Shown: positions 25,147-33,992 of the stretch, one piece after another
How the letters are laid out: every line of letters begins with the position of its first letter
How positions within the stretch are numbered: position 1 is the first letter of the stretch
The notes under the pieces: model-generated
The model's database searches: none
The model's input: the letters and a program-made list of their open reading frames with translations, nothing else
What the model was told of the DNA's origin: nothing
NCBI RefSeq assembly: GCF_029894125.1
Contig: NZ_JARXYZ010000006.1
Span: 62,001-126,000, forward strand
DNA length: 64,000 bases
Source of the DNA: Kitasatospora sp. MAA19
GTDB taxonomy: Bacteria; Actinomycetota; Actinomycetes; Streptomycetales; Streptomycetaceae
Direction: 5' to 3'
Made by a program: the position numbers and the translations under genes

Positions 25147-25806
25147 GTGGTGCGCAAGGCTTCCGTGGAGTGGGGGGCGCTGCACCGGCAGTGCGCGGTG
25201 GGCGTGGTGGCGGGGGTGGCAGTGCTGGGAACGGCGGCCGTGCCGGTGGTGTGGGCCGGGTCGCAGGATCTGCCGGGTGATCGGCGGTGGTGGTTGGTGG
25301 TGTGCGGGGTCGCGCTGCTGGCGGCCGTCGGCGCCTCGCTGCCGCTGCTGCGTCAGGTCTCCGTCGGCGACTACGTCGTCTCCTGCGTGGCGCTGGTGCT
25401 GCTGCTGGTGCTCGCCCTGGGCACGGTGTTCGCGGCGGCCCAGGCCGCCTCCGGCGTGCGGACCCGGCTGCACGAGCCGCGCAGGGTGGTGGCCACCGTG
25501 ACCGCCTGCCGGACGACGGGCCGCCAGCTGGACGACCAGGACCACGGCCGCGACATCTACGGCTGCACGTACCACTGGAGCGTCGACGGCCGGGAGTTCA
25601 GCGAGGAACGGCCGACGGATGAGCTGTATCCGGACGGCCATGAGACCAGGGTGTGGCTCGACGGCGGGCAGATGATCACGGGCCGGCCGAGCCTGCTCGG
25701 GATCCCGTTCTGGGGCGTGCTCGCCCTGGCCGGGCTGCTGGGCGCGATCCGGTTCTCGGCGTTCCTGGCCTGGAAGGCCCGCGAGGTGGGCCTGTTGGGG
25801 CAGTAG
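25147..25806 (+). CDS. Four-helix membrane protein with DUF3592-like loop
   Basis: A 219-residue membrane protein. Three helices (AVGVVAGVAVLGTAAVPVV, WWLVVCGVALLAAVGAS, VALVLLLVLALGTVF), then a ~75-residue soluble beta-rich domain (VVATVTACRTTGRQ...YGCTYHWSVDGREF) and a last helix (FWGVLALAGLLGAI). The soluble part resembles the short DUF3592 domain. Start is GTG at 25147 or 25150 behind GGAAGGGGG; a longer frame is Gly/Arg-rich and unlikely. Function unknown. Confidence 0.75.
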   Translation: MVRKASVEWGALHRQCAVGVVAGVAVLGTAAVPVVWAGSQDLPGDRRWWLVVCGVALLAAVGASLPLLRQVSVGDYVVSCVALVLLLVLALGTVFAAAQAASGVRTRLHEPRRVVATVTACRTTGRQLDDQDHGRDIYGCTYHWSVDGREFSEERPTDELYPDGHETRVWLDGGQMITGRPSLLGIPFWGVLALAGLLGAIRFSAFLAWKAREVGLLGQ

Positions 25807-25854
25807 GGCCGGAACCGGGGGTGGCGGGGGCCGTGCTCTGGCAGCATCGGGCGG

Positions 25855-26649
25855 ATGGGGCAACGGGAGGGGACGGGGCGGCGCTTCGTCGTGGGCGCGG
25901 GGTACGCGCTGTACCGGGGGCCGTTGGCGGACAGCGTGCTGCATCGGCACGCCGCGTTCCAGGTCGCCGTCGCGGCGGCGGGGGGTGAGGTGACGATCGT
26001 GGACGGGGCTGGGGTCCGCCACCGGGGCGCGGCGGTGGTGGTGGCGCCGATGGTGTGGCACCGGATGGCGCCGGTCCGGGAGATGGTGGCGTTCTTCGTC
26101 GATCCGCACTGCGCGTTCGCGGACCGGCTGCGGGCGGGGTGCGGCGACGGTGTCACCGTGGCGCCCCAGTGGCGGGACCTGGTGGAGGAGGACGTCCGTC
26201 CGTCCGGGGTGCTGCCGTCGGCCGAGGTGGACGCGCGGTTGTGGGCGGCGATGGAGGCGCTGACGGATCATCGGGTCGCGCTGCCGGGGCTGGCCGCGCG
26301 GGTGGGGCTCTCGCCGCAGCGCCTGCGGGCTTTGGCGCGGCGGCAGTTGGGGGTGCCGCTGGCGCGCTGGCGGATCTGGCGGCGGCTGGCCCGCGCGGCC
26401 GCCGCGCTGGGCGAGGGGCGCACGCTCGCCGAGGCGGCGCTGGCGGGCGGCTTCGCGGACCAGGCGCACTTCAGCCGGCAGATGCGGGAGATGACGGGGT
26501 TGACGCCGTCGGTGGTGCTTCCGGTGCTGCGCGACGCGCGCGCGGCGGACGGCCCGACCCCGTCCCGAACTGCCATGCCCTGGCGGGAAGTTCAGCGCCG
26601 ACCGGCGGTTCGGCCCCGACCGGCGGTTCAGCCCCGGCGGGCGACGTAG
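25855..26649 (+). CDS. AraC-family transcriptional regulator
   Basis: A 264-residue regulator with an N-terminal cupin-like sensing domain (ADSVLHRHAAFQVAVA) and a C-terminal AraC HTH (LPGLAARVGLSPQRLRALARRQLG; second helix set at LAEAALAGGFADQAHFSRQMREMTG). The last ~25 residues are Arg/Pro-rich and come from a direct repeat; they overlap the convergent methyltransferase by 22 bases, so the original stop may have been lost by a small rearrangement. Confidence 0.87.
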   Translation: MGQREGTGRRFVVGAGYALYRGPLADSVLHRHAAFQVAVAAAGGEVTIVDGAGVRHRGAAVVVAPMVWHRMAPVREMVAFFVDPHCAFADRLRAGCGDGVTVAPQWRDLVEEDVRPSGVLPSAEVDARLWAAMEALTDHRVALPGLAARVGLSPQRLRALARRQLGVPLARWRIWRRLARAAAALGEGRTLAEAALAGGFADQAHFSRQMREMTGLTPSVVLPVLRDARAADGPTPSRTAMPWREVQRRPAVRPRPAVQPRRAT

Positions 26650-27281
26650 AACGACAGCGAGCCGGTGAGCGTCGAGACGGTCTCGGTCTCGCGCACGCCG
26701 TGGAATCCGGCCTCGGCGATCAGCCGGGGCAGGATGCCGTCGGCGTTGGGCTGGGTGTCCTCCTTGCCGTCCGCCAGTTGCACGATGCGGAACGCCAGGC
26801 GCATGGCGGCCGTGCGCTGGCGCCCGAAGTCGGCGATGACGAGCTTGCCGCCGGGGCGCAGCGCCGTGTGCATGGAGGCGAGGATCGCCTGCTTCATGGG
26901 GATCGGGCACTGGTGGAGGACGAGGCTGGAGACGACGGTGTCGGCCGTTTCAGCGCCCACGATGTCGGCGACGGCGTCGCCCATGCCGATCCGCCATTCG
27001 GGGGCCACCCCGGCGGCGGCGGCCTTGCGGCGGGCCACGTCGAGGGTGCTGGGGTCGGGGTCGACGCCGATGACGCGGGCGCGTGGTTCGACGCGGCCGA
27101 GGAGGACGGCCAGTGAGCCGGTGCCGCAGCCGACGTCGAGGATCACGTCGTCGGGGCGGGGGGCCACGTGCATGGCGAGCAGGCTGCGCCACAGGCGTTC
27201 GCGGGTGAGGGAGACGATGGGGTCGTAGAGGCGTACGGGGCCGAGGCGGCCGGCGGCGGGGGTGAAGGCGCGATCGGTCAT
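26628..27281 (-). CDS. SAM-dependent methyltransferase
   Basis: A 217-residue class I methyltransferase with motif I ILDVGCGTGSLAVLL (residue ~47), acidic VIGVDPDPSTLDVA, and LRPGGKLVIADFG. It resembles the UbiE/phosphatidylethanolamine N-methyltransferase group. The ATG at 27281 gives a compact protein; the longer frame upstream is Arg/Pro-rich. Convergent and overlapping with the AraC gene. Confidence 0.9.
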   Translation of the reverse strand: MTDRAFTPAAGRLGPVRLYDPIVSLTRERLWRSLLAMHVAPRPDDVILDVGCGTGSLAVLLGRVEPRARVIGVDPDPSTLDVARRKAAAAGVAPEWRIGMGDAVADIVGAETADTVVSSLVLHQCPIPMKQAILASMHTALRPGGKLVIADFGRQRTAAMRLAFRIVQLADGKEDTQPNADGILPRLIAEAGFHGVRETETVSTLTGSLSFYVARRG

Positions 27282-27494
27282 GCGGGCCAGTGTCGGCCGG
27301 GGGGTGTCGTGGCGTCTTGAACGAATCGCTCGTCGGGCAGGGCGGGTTGGGGTCTCCGGGGCTCGGATCGCGATCCCGAGGCCGCATAGAAAGTCTATCG
27401 ACATATGCAGTCGGATGACTTATCGTGATCGTCGCGGTGGTCCGGCGCGGCCGGCCTGCCGCGACCACCGTCCGGCTCCTGCGAGAGGACCTCC

Positions 27495-30248
27495 GTGCCC
27501 CGTCGTTCCCGCACGTCCACAGCACTCGGCATCGGCGCCACCGCCGTGGTGGCGCTGGCCCTGGCCGCGCCGCCCGCCCTGGCCGGGCCCGCGGCCGCCC
27601 CCGACCCGGTGCCCTCCCTGGTGGCCGGTCAGGACACCGCCGCCCCGCAGTTGGTCACCGGCCTGGCCGAGCCGGCCGTCGGCAGCCCCGCCGACGCCGC
27701 CCGCGCCCACCTCGCGGCCCACGCCGACCGCTACCACGTCGACCCCGGCGAGCTGACCGAGGTCGGCTCCGAGAGCACCGCCGACGGCCGGCGCACCGTC
27801 AGGTTCGAGCAGCGCCACGACGGCGTGCCCGTGTTCGGCGCGCAGTACCTGGTGCACCTGACGGGCGAGGGCGCCGGGCAGCGCGTCGAGTCGGTCGGCG
27901 GCCGGTACTTCACCGGCCTGACCGCGCCGACCACCGCCACCGTCCCGGCCGCCGCCCTGCGGGACCTGGCGCTCGGCTCGGTCCAGGACCCGAAGGCCCG
28001 GGCCGCGGCCACCGCCGAGGACCACGGCCTGGTCGTCCTGCCGGACGGCGCCGGCCGGCTCGCCCAGCGCTTCACCGTGCACGCCACCGACCCGGCGACC
28101 GGGGGGCCGCAGGCCCGCGAGGTCTTCGTGGACGCCACCGTCGGCGTGGTCGCCCTCGCCTACGACACCCGCGCCCCGCACCCGGCGGGCGGCACCGACC
28201 AGCGCGCCGCCGCGCCCGCCGCGGCCGGCCTCGAACCCGCCACCGGGACCGCGCCGGACGCCCGCGGCAACTCCGCCAAGGTGAACATCGCCCGCCTGCC
28301 GGACGGCAGTTACCAGCTCACCGACCTCACCCGGCCCGCCGCCATCACCACCTACGACGCGGGCGGCCGGGACGAGATGGACTTCGGCGGCGGCATCCCC
28401 GCCGACCTCCCCCCGGCCCACTCCCCCGGCCCGGGCTTCCCGGCCTCCACCGGCACCAGCGGCGCCACCGACGCCAGCGTCAACGCCGGTATCGTGTACG
28501 ACTTCTACCACGACCGGCTCGGCCGCAACGGCCTGGACGGCAAGGGCGGCGCGATCACCTCCGTCGTCAACGTGACCCAGGACGGCGCCCCCTACGCCAA
28601 CGCCTACTGGGACGGGAAGAAGATGATCTACGGCAGCGGGGGCCCCAACTACTACCCGTTCTCCGCCGCCCTCGACATCGCCGGGCACGAGATGACCCAC
28701 GGCGTCATATCGAACACCGCCGACCTGGCCGGCATGGGACAGGCCGGCGCGATGAACGAGGCGATCGCCGACTACTTCGGCAACGCCATCGAGGTCACCG
28801 CCCGCGGCATGTCCATGAACGACCCGGCGGCCGCGCTGCTCGGCGAGAGCAAGTGCCGCACCGGCACCCCGCAGGCCTGCGCGGACCGCCGGATGGACGA
28901 CCACCGCACCACCGTGAACGACTACCTCGGCGGCACCATCGACAACGGCGGGCAACACCTCAACGCCACCATCTTCAGCGGCGCGCTCTGGGACATCCGG
29001 CGCACCCTCGACCCGCTCACCGCCGACCGGGTGGTCTACCGGGCGCTCACCGCCTACCTCACCCCGCTCGACGACTTCGTGGCCGGGCGCAACGCGGCAC
29101 TCGCGGCCGGCCGTGACCTCGGTCTCAGCCCCGCCCAACTGCGCACCGTGGCAGCCGCGTTCGACGGGCACGGGATCCGCACCGGCTGGGAGAGCCGGAT
29201 CGGCATGGACAGCCGCACGCTGGCGCGCAGCCTCTCCTACTCGATGGCCCCACCGGCCGCCGCCGGCGGGCACTGGGTGGCGATGGCCCCCGCCCCCGAC
29301 CCGGTCAAGGGCACGGGCGGCGGCAACGACAGCAAGACCACCGCGCTGTACACCGGCTCCACCACCGGGCGCGGCACTCCCGTCCGGCTCAGCCCGGACG
29401 ACGGCCGCTACCACAGCTGGCCCGCCACCGACGGCACCAACGCCGTGTGGAAGGCCATCGGCACCACCGCCCAGGACCACAGCCGGGAGTTGTTGACCGC
29501 ACCGCTGTCCGGAGCCGGCCCGGTCCGCAGCCTGTTCCTCGCCCCCGGGCAGGAGCCCGGCAGTGCCCAGATCTCCGGCGGCGACATCGCCTTCACGGTG
29601 AACGGCTCCGGCCGCACCGGCATCTGGCTGTCCCACGACGGGGCCCCCGCGGTCGAACTGCCGCTGGCCGACGGGCACCACCCGGACGACCTCACCCTCA
29701 AGGACGGCTACCTCGCCTGGACCGAGTCCTGGCAGGACGGACAGCAGCACGTCACCGCGCCGACCGTCTACTCGATCGCCGCCGGCAAGGTCACCGCGCA
29801 GTACACCGCGCACGCCGCCCCCGGCGCCGCCGCCAGCACCGCCTCCTCCGCCCGGCTCGCCGGCGGACGGCTGCTGTGGATGGACGCCCCCAACCGCATC
29901 GGCGCCCACGCCGCCATCCGCTCCGGCGCCCTGGACGGCTCCGGCGTGAACGAGGTGCTGGCCGCCGACGCGCCGAACGCCCCGACGATCGGCAGCAACC
30001 TCGCCGCCTCCGACCAGGCCGTCACCTACAAGGTCGAGAGCACCAAGCCCGCCGGCGGCTGGACCAACGCCGCGCTGCCCAAGCTCTGGCAGCTCCCGCT
30101 CGGCGGTGGCACCCCGCAGCGCCTCTCCTGCAACCGGGGCGGCCAGGACCAGCCCGCGGCCGACCAGGGCACCCGGGTGGTCTGGCTGGACTCCACCCCC
30201 GGCCGCACCGACCTGGTCGTGCGCGACCGCGCGGCGGGCACCTGCTGA
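27495..30248 (+). CDS. Secreted M4-family metallopeptidase with C-terminal propeller
   Basis: A 917-residue exported protease. Signal peptide (residues 1-30, ending ALA), FTP-type propeptide (~60-220), then a thermolysin-like catalytic domain with zinc motif GHEMTHGV (His/Glu/His) near residue 398 and the third ligand in GAMNEAIADYFGN near 420. From about residue 565 the protein departs from M4: ~350 residues of beta-propeller-like repeats (SPDDGRYHSWPATDG, SWQDGQQHV, RLLWMDAP) that may bind substrate or polymer. GTG start behind GAGAGGACC. The divergent 213-base gap is AT-richer than average. Confidence 0.93.
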   Translation: MPRRSRTSTALGIGATAVVALALAAPPALAGPAAAPDPVPSLVAGQDTAAPQLVTGLAEPAVGSPADAARAHLAAHADRYHVDPGELTEVGSESTADGRRTVRFEQRHDGVPVFGAQYLVHLTGEGAGQRVESVGGRYFTGLTAPTTATVPAAALRDLALGSVQDPKARAAATAEDHGLVVLPDGAGRLAQRFTVHATDPATGGPQAREVFVDATVGVVALAYDTRAPHPAGGTDQRAAAPAAAGLEPATGTAPDARGNSAKVNIARLPDGSYQLTDLTRPAAITTYDAGGRDEMDFGGGIPADLPPAHSPGPGFPASTGTSGATDASVNAGIVYDFYHDRLGRNGLDGKGGAITSVVNVTQDGAPYANAYWDGKKMIYGSGGPNYYPFSAALDIAGHEMTHGVISNTADLAGMGQAGAMNEAIADYFGNAIEVTARGMSMNDPAAALLGESKCRTGTPQACADRRMDDHRTTVNDYLGGTIDNGGQHLNATIFSGALWDIRRTLDPLTADRVVYRALTAYLTPLDDFVAGRNAALAAGRDLGLSPAQLRTVAAAFDGHGIRTGWESRIGMDSRTLARSLSYSMAPPAAAGGHWVAMAPAPDPVKGTGGGNDSKTTALYTGSTTGRGTPVRLSPDDGRYHSWPATDGTNAVWKAIGTTAQDHSRELLTAPLSGAGPVRSLFLAPGQEPGSAQISGGDIAFTVNGSGRTGIWLSHDGAPAVELPLADGHHPDDLTLKDGYLAWTESWQDGQQHVTAPTVYSIAAGKVTAQYTAHAAPGAAASTASSARLAGGRLLWMDAPNRIGAHAAIRSGALDGSGVNEVLAADAPNAPTIGSNLAASDQAVTYKVESTKPAGGWTNAALPKLWQLPLGGGTPQRLSCNRGGQDQPAADQGTRVVWLDSTPGRTDLVVRDRAAGTC

Positions 30249-30299
30249 CCACCCTTCCCTGACCCCCACCCCCCAGGGGTCCGGCCCGGCGCGACCGGC

Positions 30300-31298
30300 T
30301 CACAGCCAGCCGCGCCGGGCCGCCTGCACGCCCGCCTGGAAACGCGTGGTGGCGCCCAACTGGGCCAGCAGCGCCGAGACGCGGCGCACCACCGTGCGCC
30401 GCCCCAGGCCCAGCCGCCGGGCGATGGCATCGTCGGTGGCGCCGCTGGCCATCAGGGTGAGGATGCGGCGGTCCCGGTCGTCGATCTGCAGGTCGACGGC
30501 GGACACCGAGGCCGGCACGGCCAGCCGCCACAGCGTCTCGAACACCGCGGCCAGGGCCCGCAGCAGGCTGGAGGGCCGGATCAGCAGCGAGACGACGCCG
30601 GGGCGGCCGTCGGCCGCCAGCGTGACGATCGCCAGGTCGTCGTCGCCCAGGGCCAGCTTGAGCGGCGGCTCGTCCAGCGTGCGGGCCTGCTCGCCCGCCT
30701 CGATCATGCGCGCCATGTTGGGGCCGGCGACCGGGTCGTCGAAGGCGCAGCCGTGGTAGATCGAGCGGTAGACGACCCCGGCGGCCATCCGCTGGCGCTG
30801 CAGCACCTCCTGGTCGAGGTAGAAGGCCGAACTGCCGGAGTAGGGCGGCACGTCGATGACCCGTACCTGGTGGCGGGCGGCGAGCTGGAGGCGGCGGCTG
30901 GCCGCCAGCACCTGGGCGACGTCCTCGACCACCTCCAGGGCGCCGTAGGTGCCGGCGTCGCGCCGGGCGAAGCGGTAGAGGCGTTCCAGCTCCGCCCCGG
31001 CCCGGCGCGCGGTGGCCTGGCGGACGGCGTCGCTGTGCAGCACCGCCTCGACCACCCGGCCGGGCGGCAGCGCCTCCCAGGCGTGGTCGCGGTCGTCGGT
31101 GGTGCCGGCGGTGTCGAAGGCCACGGCGACGCCCTCGTCCGCGAGATCCCTGAGCACGGCCAGGACGGTGTCCTCGTCCAGGCCCGCCCCGTCCGCCAGT
31201 TCCGGTACCCGCGCCCGTGGCCGGCCGACCAGGCAGTGGTAGACCCGGCCGCGCTCGGAGTCGGGATCCAGCACGTCGTGCACGACGCCCCCCGTCAT
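30300..31298 (-). CDS. TrmB-like/LuxR-type transcriptional regulator
   Basis: A 332-residue regulator. An N-terminal winged-helix-like region (VPELADGAGLDEDTVLAVLRDLADEG) precedes a long middle domain with RVIDVPPYSG and a C-terminal LuxR-type HTH (LTLMASGATDDAIARRLGLGRRTVVRRVSALLAQLGATTRFQ has the expected spacing). This layout is common in Streptomyces regulators next to secreted hydrolases. It is convergent with the protease and divergent from the esterase, so the esterase/lectin pair is the likely target. Confidence 0.85.
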   Translation of the reverse strand: MTGGVVHDVLDPDSERGRVYHCLVGRPRARVPELADGAGLDEDTVLAVLRDLADEGVAVAFDTAGTTDDRDHAWEALPPGRVVEAVLHSDAVRQATARRAGAELERLYRFARRDAGTYGALEVVEDVAQVLAASRRLQLAARHQVRVIDVPPYSGSSAFYLDQEVLQRQRMAAGVVYRSIYHGCAFDDPVAGPNMARMIEAGEQARTLDEPPLKLALGDDDLAIVTLAADGRPGVVSLLIRPSSLLRALAAVFETLWRLAVPASVSAVDLQIDDRDRRILTLMASGATDDAIARRLGLGRRTVVRRVSALLAQLGATTRFQAGVQAARRGWL

Positions 31299-31317
31299 CG
31301 TGTCGGTGTGTCATCTC

Positions 31318-31353
31318 GTCGGTGCCGCCCGGGTGGTCGGTGCCGCCCGGGCG
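31318..31353. repeat. 18-bp tandem repeat in the regulator/esterase gap
   Basis: GTCGGTGCCGCCCGGGTG and a copy differing only at one base lie side by side 20 bases upstream of the regulator start. Could be a double operator or a chance duplication; the units are not palindromic. Confidence 0.7.
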
Positions 31354-31519
31354 CACGGACCGTCGGAGGCTACCCGCACCGGTGGCGCACATGCGCCAGT
31401 GGCCCAGGTGCGCCGCCGGGTGCTCTGGCGGACGGCGAGGTGACCTCGCAAGAGTTGTCGGTGTCCAGACAGCTCCAGCGGTTCCCCCGGGAACGGCACC
31501 CTCACGGCCAAGGACGACC

Positions 31520-32635
31520 ATGACCCCAGCCCTGCCCGCCCGGCGCCCGCCCGTACGGCCCCGGCGCGCCCTGCTGCGGCGCGCCAGGACGGCCGTCGCC
31601 GCCCTGGCCGCCTGCCTCCTGCTGCTGGGCGTGCCCGCCGCGCGCGCCGAGGCCGGTGCCCCGCCGCCGATGAAGGACGGCTTCGGGCTCACCCAGGTCG
31701 GCGCCGCCACCGGCAGCGCCACCAACTTCGTGATCACCGTGACCACGCCCCAGGTCGCCGGGGAGCACACCATCCGGATCCTGCTGCCCGCCGGCTACGC
31801 GGCCGACCCGGCCAAGCGCTACCCGGTCCTCTACTTCCTGCACGGCGCCTCGGACAACCCGAGCGACCCGGCCCTGGCCTACCCCGCCCTCACCGCCGCG
31901 CAGTCGATGATCACCGTCATCCCGGACGGCGGCCTGCGCGGCTGGTACACCGACTGGCTCGACCAGGGCACCGCCGCCGGGGCGCAGAACTGGGAGACCT
32001 TCCACCTCGACCAGGTCGTCCCGTTCATCGACGCCAACCTGCGCACCCTGACGGGCCGCAGGAGCCGGGCCGTCGGCGGCCTGTCGATGGGCGGCTTCGG
32101 CGCCCTGCACTACGCCCAGGACCGCCCCCAGCTGTTCGGCCAGGTCCTCACCATGTCCGGCGCCAACGACCTCTCCGCGAACGAGATGATCATCCGCGGC
32201 GCCGTGGTCGCCACCCTGACCAACGTCGGCACCGTGCTGTGCGGGCCCAGCAACGGGCAGCCCTGCGGCCTCGACTTCGGCCCCACGGTCTCCAGCGACG
32301 CGATCTTCGGAACGCCCTACCCGGTGTTCAACGCCGACTGGCGCTGGAACGCCGCGGACCCGGCCTCCCGGATGGGTCTGCTGGCCGACACCGGCATCGC
32401 GGTCTACACCGGCAACGGCAACGGCAGCGCCGCCGACATGGAGTTCTGGGCCGAGGGCACCGCCAAGCGCGTCAAGGACCGCCTGGACGCCCTCCACCTG
32501 ACCTACCACTACGTCGACTACGGCGACGGCGCGGTCTGGGGGCCCCACTGCAACGGCGGCCACAGCCCGGGCTGCTGGGCGCAGGACCTCGTGGACTACG
32601 TCCCGCGCCTGGAAGCGGCCTTCGCCGCTGCCTGA
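31520..32635 (+). CDS. Secreted esterase (alpha/beta hydrolase, antigen-85/esterase D-like)
   Basis: A 371-residue exported hydrolase. A long Arg-rich n-region and hydrophobic core (AALAACLLLLGVPAARA) form the signal peptide. The alpha/beta fold contains YPVLYFLHGASDN, the nucleophile elbow GLSMGGFG (Ser near residue 194) and a C-terminal GPHCNGGHSPGC with the candidate catalytic histidine. Related to the putative-esterase family that includes mycolyltransferases. Followed after 73 bases by the lectin-toxin-like gene on the same strand. Confidence 0.9.
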   Translation: MTPALPARRPPVRPRRALLRRARTAVAALAACLLLLGVPAARAEAGAPPPMKDGFGLTQVGAATGSATNFVITVTTPQVAGEHTIRILLPAGYAADPAKRYPVLYFLHGASDNPSDPALAYPALTAAQSMITVIPDGGLRGWYTDWLDQGTAAGAQNWETFHLDQVVPFIDANLRTLTGRRSRAVGGLSMGGFGALHYAQDRPQLFGQVLTMSGANDLSANEMIIRGAVVATLTNVGTVLCGPSNGQPCGLDFGPTVSSDAIFGTPYPVFNADWRWNAADPASRMGLLADTGIAVYTGNGNGSAADMEFWAEGTAKRVKDRLDALHLTYHYVDYGDGAVWGPHCNGGHSPGCWAQDLVDYVPRLEAAFAAA

Positions 32636-32708
32636 CCCGCCCGCCGCGCCGCCCTCCGGGGCCGTGCGGTGACACCTCCCCCCTCTCTCGACGAAAGGAC
32701 CCGACCCA

Positions 32709-33806
32709 GTGCCCTCCACCACCACCCCGAGCCGCCCGGCTCCCTGGCTGCGCCTGATCGCGGCCGTCCTGGTGACCTGTTGCGCCGCCCTGGGCTTCAC
32801 CGCCGCCCCGTTCGCGACCGCCCGGGCCGCCGCGGCCCCGGCCGCGGCCTGCGCCTCCCCGCAGCAGTGCCTGACCCTCAAGTCCCTCAGCAACGGGCGC
32901 CAACTCGACGTCCAGAACGGCTCGATGGGCGACGGCGCCTACATCGTCACCAACTCCGCGCCCGGCTACCACCAGTCCTGGCGGCTGAGCGTCGACCCGT
33001 CCGACTACTCCTTCACCATCGTCAACAACGACACCGGCAAGTGCATCGACCTGGCCTTCTTCACCCCGGCCCTGCGCCAGCAGACCTGCGCCGGCCAGGC
33101 CAGCCAGCGGTGGTTCCTGCAGCCGGCCCCCGGGTCCGACGACGCGTTCATGATCCGCCACCTGGGCGACAACACCTGCCTGGACCTGCTGCTCGGCGCC
33201 AACTACGACGACGCCTGGACCGACCAGTACACCTGCAACGGCACCGCCAACCAGCAGTGGTCCACCGGCTTCCCGCAGGCCGCCCGCAGCCTGGCGCTCG
33301 ACCACGCCGCCAAGCAGTGCCAGAAGGACGTCTCCTCCTGCTCCTGGGCGCTGAAGAGCGAGGCCCCCGCGGCGCCGCTGCCGAAGATCTGCGTCTCCTC
33401 GGTCTGGTTCAACAACACCAGCAGCGCCGCCCAGCAGAGCTTCGCGGTCACCAACATGAGCGGCTGGTCCAGCAGCATCGGCGGCGAGATCGGGGCGGAG
33501 ATCTCCGGCGGCGCCCCCGGCGGCGTCTTCACCACCGCGGTCAAGACCGCTGTCAACTACAGCAACGTCTGGCAGGGCTCGACCACCGTCAACAACGCCG
33601 TCACCGTCTCCGTCCCGCCGCAGCAGTACGGCTGGGTGACGCTGGCCGAGCTCGCCCGCAAGGTCACCGGCACCTGGACCTTCGACGCCCGCGGCATCCC
33701 GTGGACCGCCGAGGACACCATCACCGTCCCGCTCACCTCCGACCCCAGCGGCGGCGCCACCCTCTACATCGCCAACACCAGCCCCACCTTCACCACCTGC
33801 GCCTGA
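32709..33806 (+). CDS. Secreted beta-trefoil lectin fused to an aerolysin-like domain
   Basis: A 365-residue exported protein. Signal peptide ~1-47; a ricin-type beta-trefoil (~48-195) with three QxW-type repeats (HQSWRL, SQRWFL, NQQWST) and several paired cysteines. From ~215 to the end the sequence is different: alternating Ser/Thr-rich strands (FNNTSSAAQQSFAVTNMSGW, VKTAVNYSNVWQGSTTV), a VPPQQYGWVTL segment and a final ITVPLTSDP strand. This alternation of a Gly-rich loop and amphipathic strands resembles the membrane-insertion module of aerolysin/ETX-MTX2 pore formers. Family call for the second half is by pattern only. A hairpin terminator follows. Confidence 0.85.
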   Translation: MPSTTTPSRPAPWLRLIAAVLVTCCAALGFTAAPFATARAAAAPAAACASPQQCLTLKSLSNGRQLDVQNGSMGDGAYIVTNSAPGYHQSWRLSVDPSDYSFTIVNNDTGKCIDLAFFTPALRQQTCAGQASQRWFLQPAPGSDDAFMIRHLGDNTCLDLLLGANYDDAWTDQYTCNGTANQQWSTGFPQAARSLALDHAAKQCQKDVSSCSWALKSEAPAAPLPKICVSSVWFNNTSSAAQQSFAVTNMSGWSSSIGGEIGAEISGGAPGGVFTTAVKTAVNYSNVWQGSTTVNNAVTVSVPPQQYGWVTLAELARKVTGTWTFDARGIPWTAEDTITVPLTSDPSGGATLYIANTSPTFTTCA

Positions 33807-33826
33807 GCCCCACCGCACCACCACCA

Positions 33827-33855
33827 GCCGCCGCCCGGCCCCGCCGGGCGGCGGC
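33827..33855 (+). terminator. Hairpin terminator after the lectin gene
   Basis: Perfect 12-bp arms (GCCGCCGCCCGG / CCGGGCGGCGGC) with a five-base loop start 21 bases after the stop codon. Confidence 0.75.
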
Positions 33856-33880
33856 CCCGCTCTTCCCCGCCCCGACCTGC

Positions 33881-33920
33881 CCGGACCTGCCCGGACCCGC
33901 CCGGACCCGCCCGGACCTGC
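33881..33920. repeat. 10-bp tandem repeat before the membrane protein/TCS operon
   Basis: CCGGACC[T/C]GC occurs four times in tandem, preceded by a shorter related unit, and directly abuts the 12-bp palindrome. Ten-base periodicity places each unit on the same face of the helix. Confidence 0.8.
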
Positions 33921-33932
33921 TGACAATTGTCA
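33921..33932. promoter_or_regulatory. 12-bp perfect palindrome upstream of the DesK/DesR-like operon
   Basis: TGACAATTGTCA is perfectly symmetric and is the most AT-rich point of the gap, 61 bases before the first gene of the membrane protein/kinase/regulator operon. A dimeric NarL-type regulator such as the one at 35608 could bind it. Confidence 0.5.
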
Positions 33933-33992
33933 CGGGTGGCCGGTGCGGCAGCACACTGCCGGGCGGGACCGGCGCGCGGACAGCATGGGGGC

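Noticed and set aside
27420..30269. A 949-codon open frame antisense to the M4 protease
   Set aside because: Gly/Val/Arg-rich without domains or a ribosome site; it mirrors the codon bias of the strongly supported protease gene.
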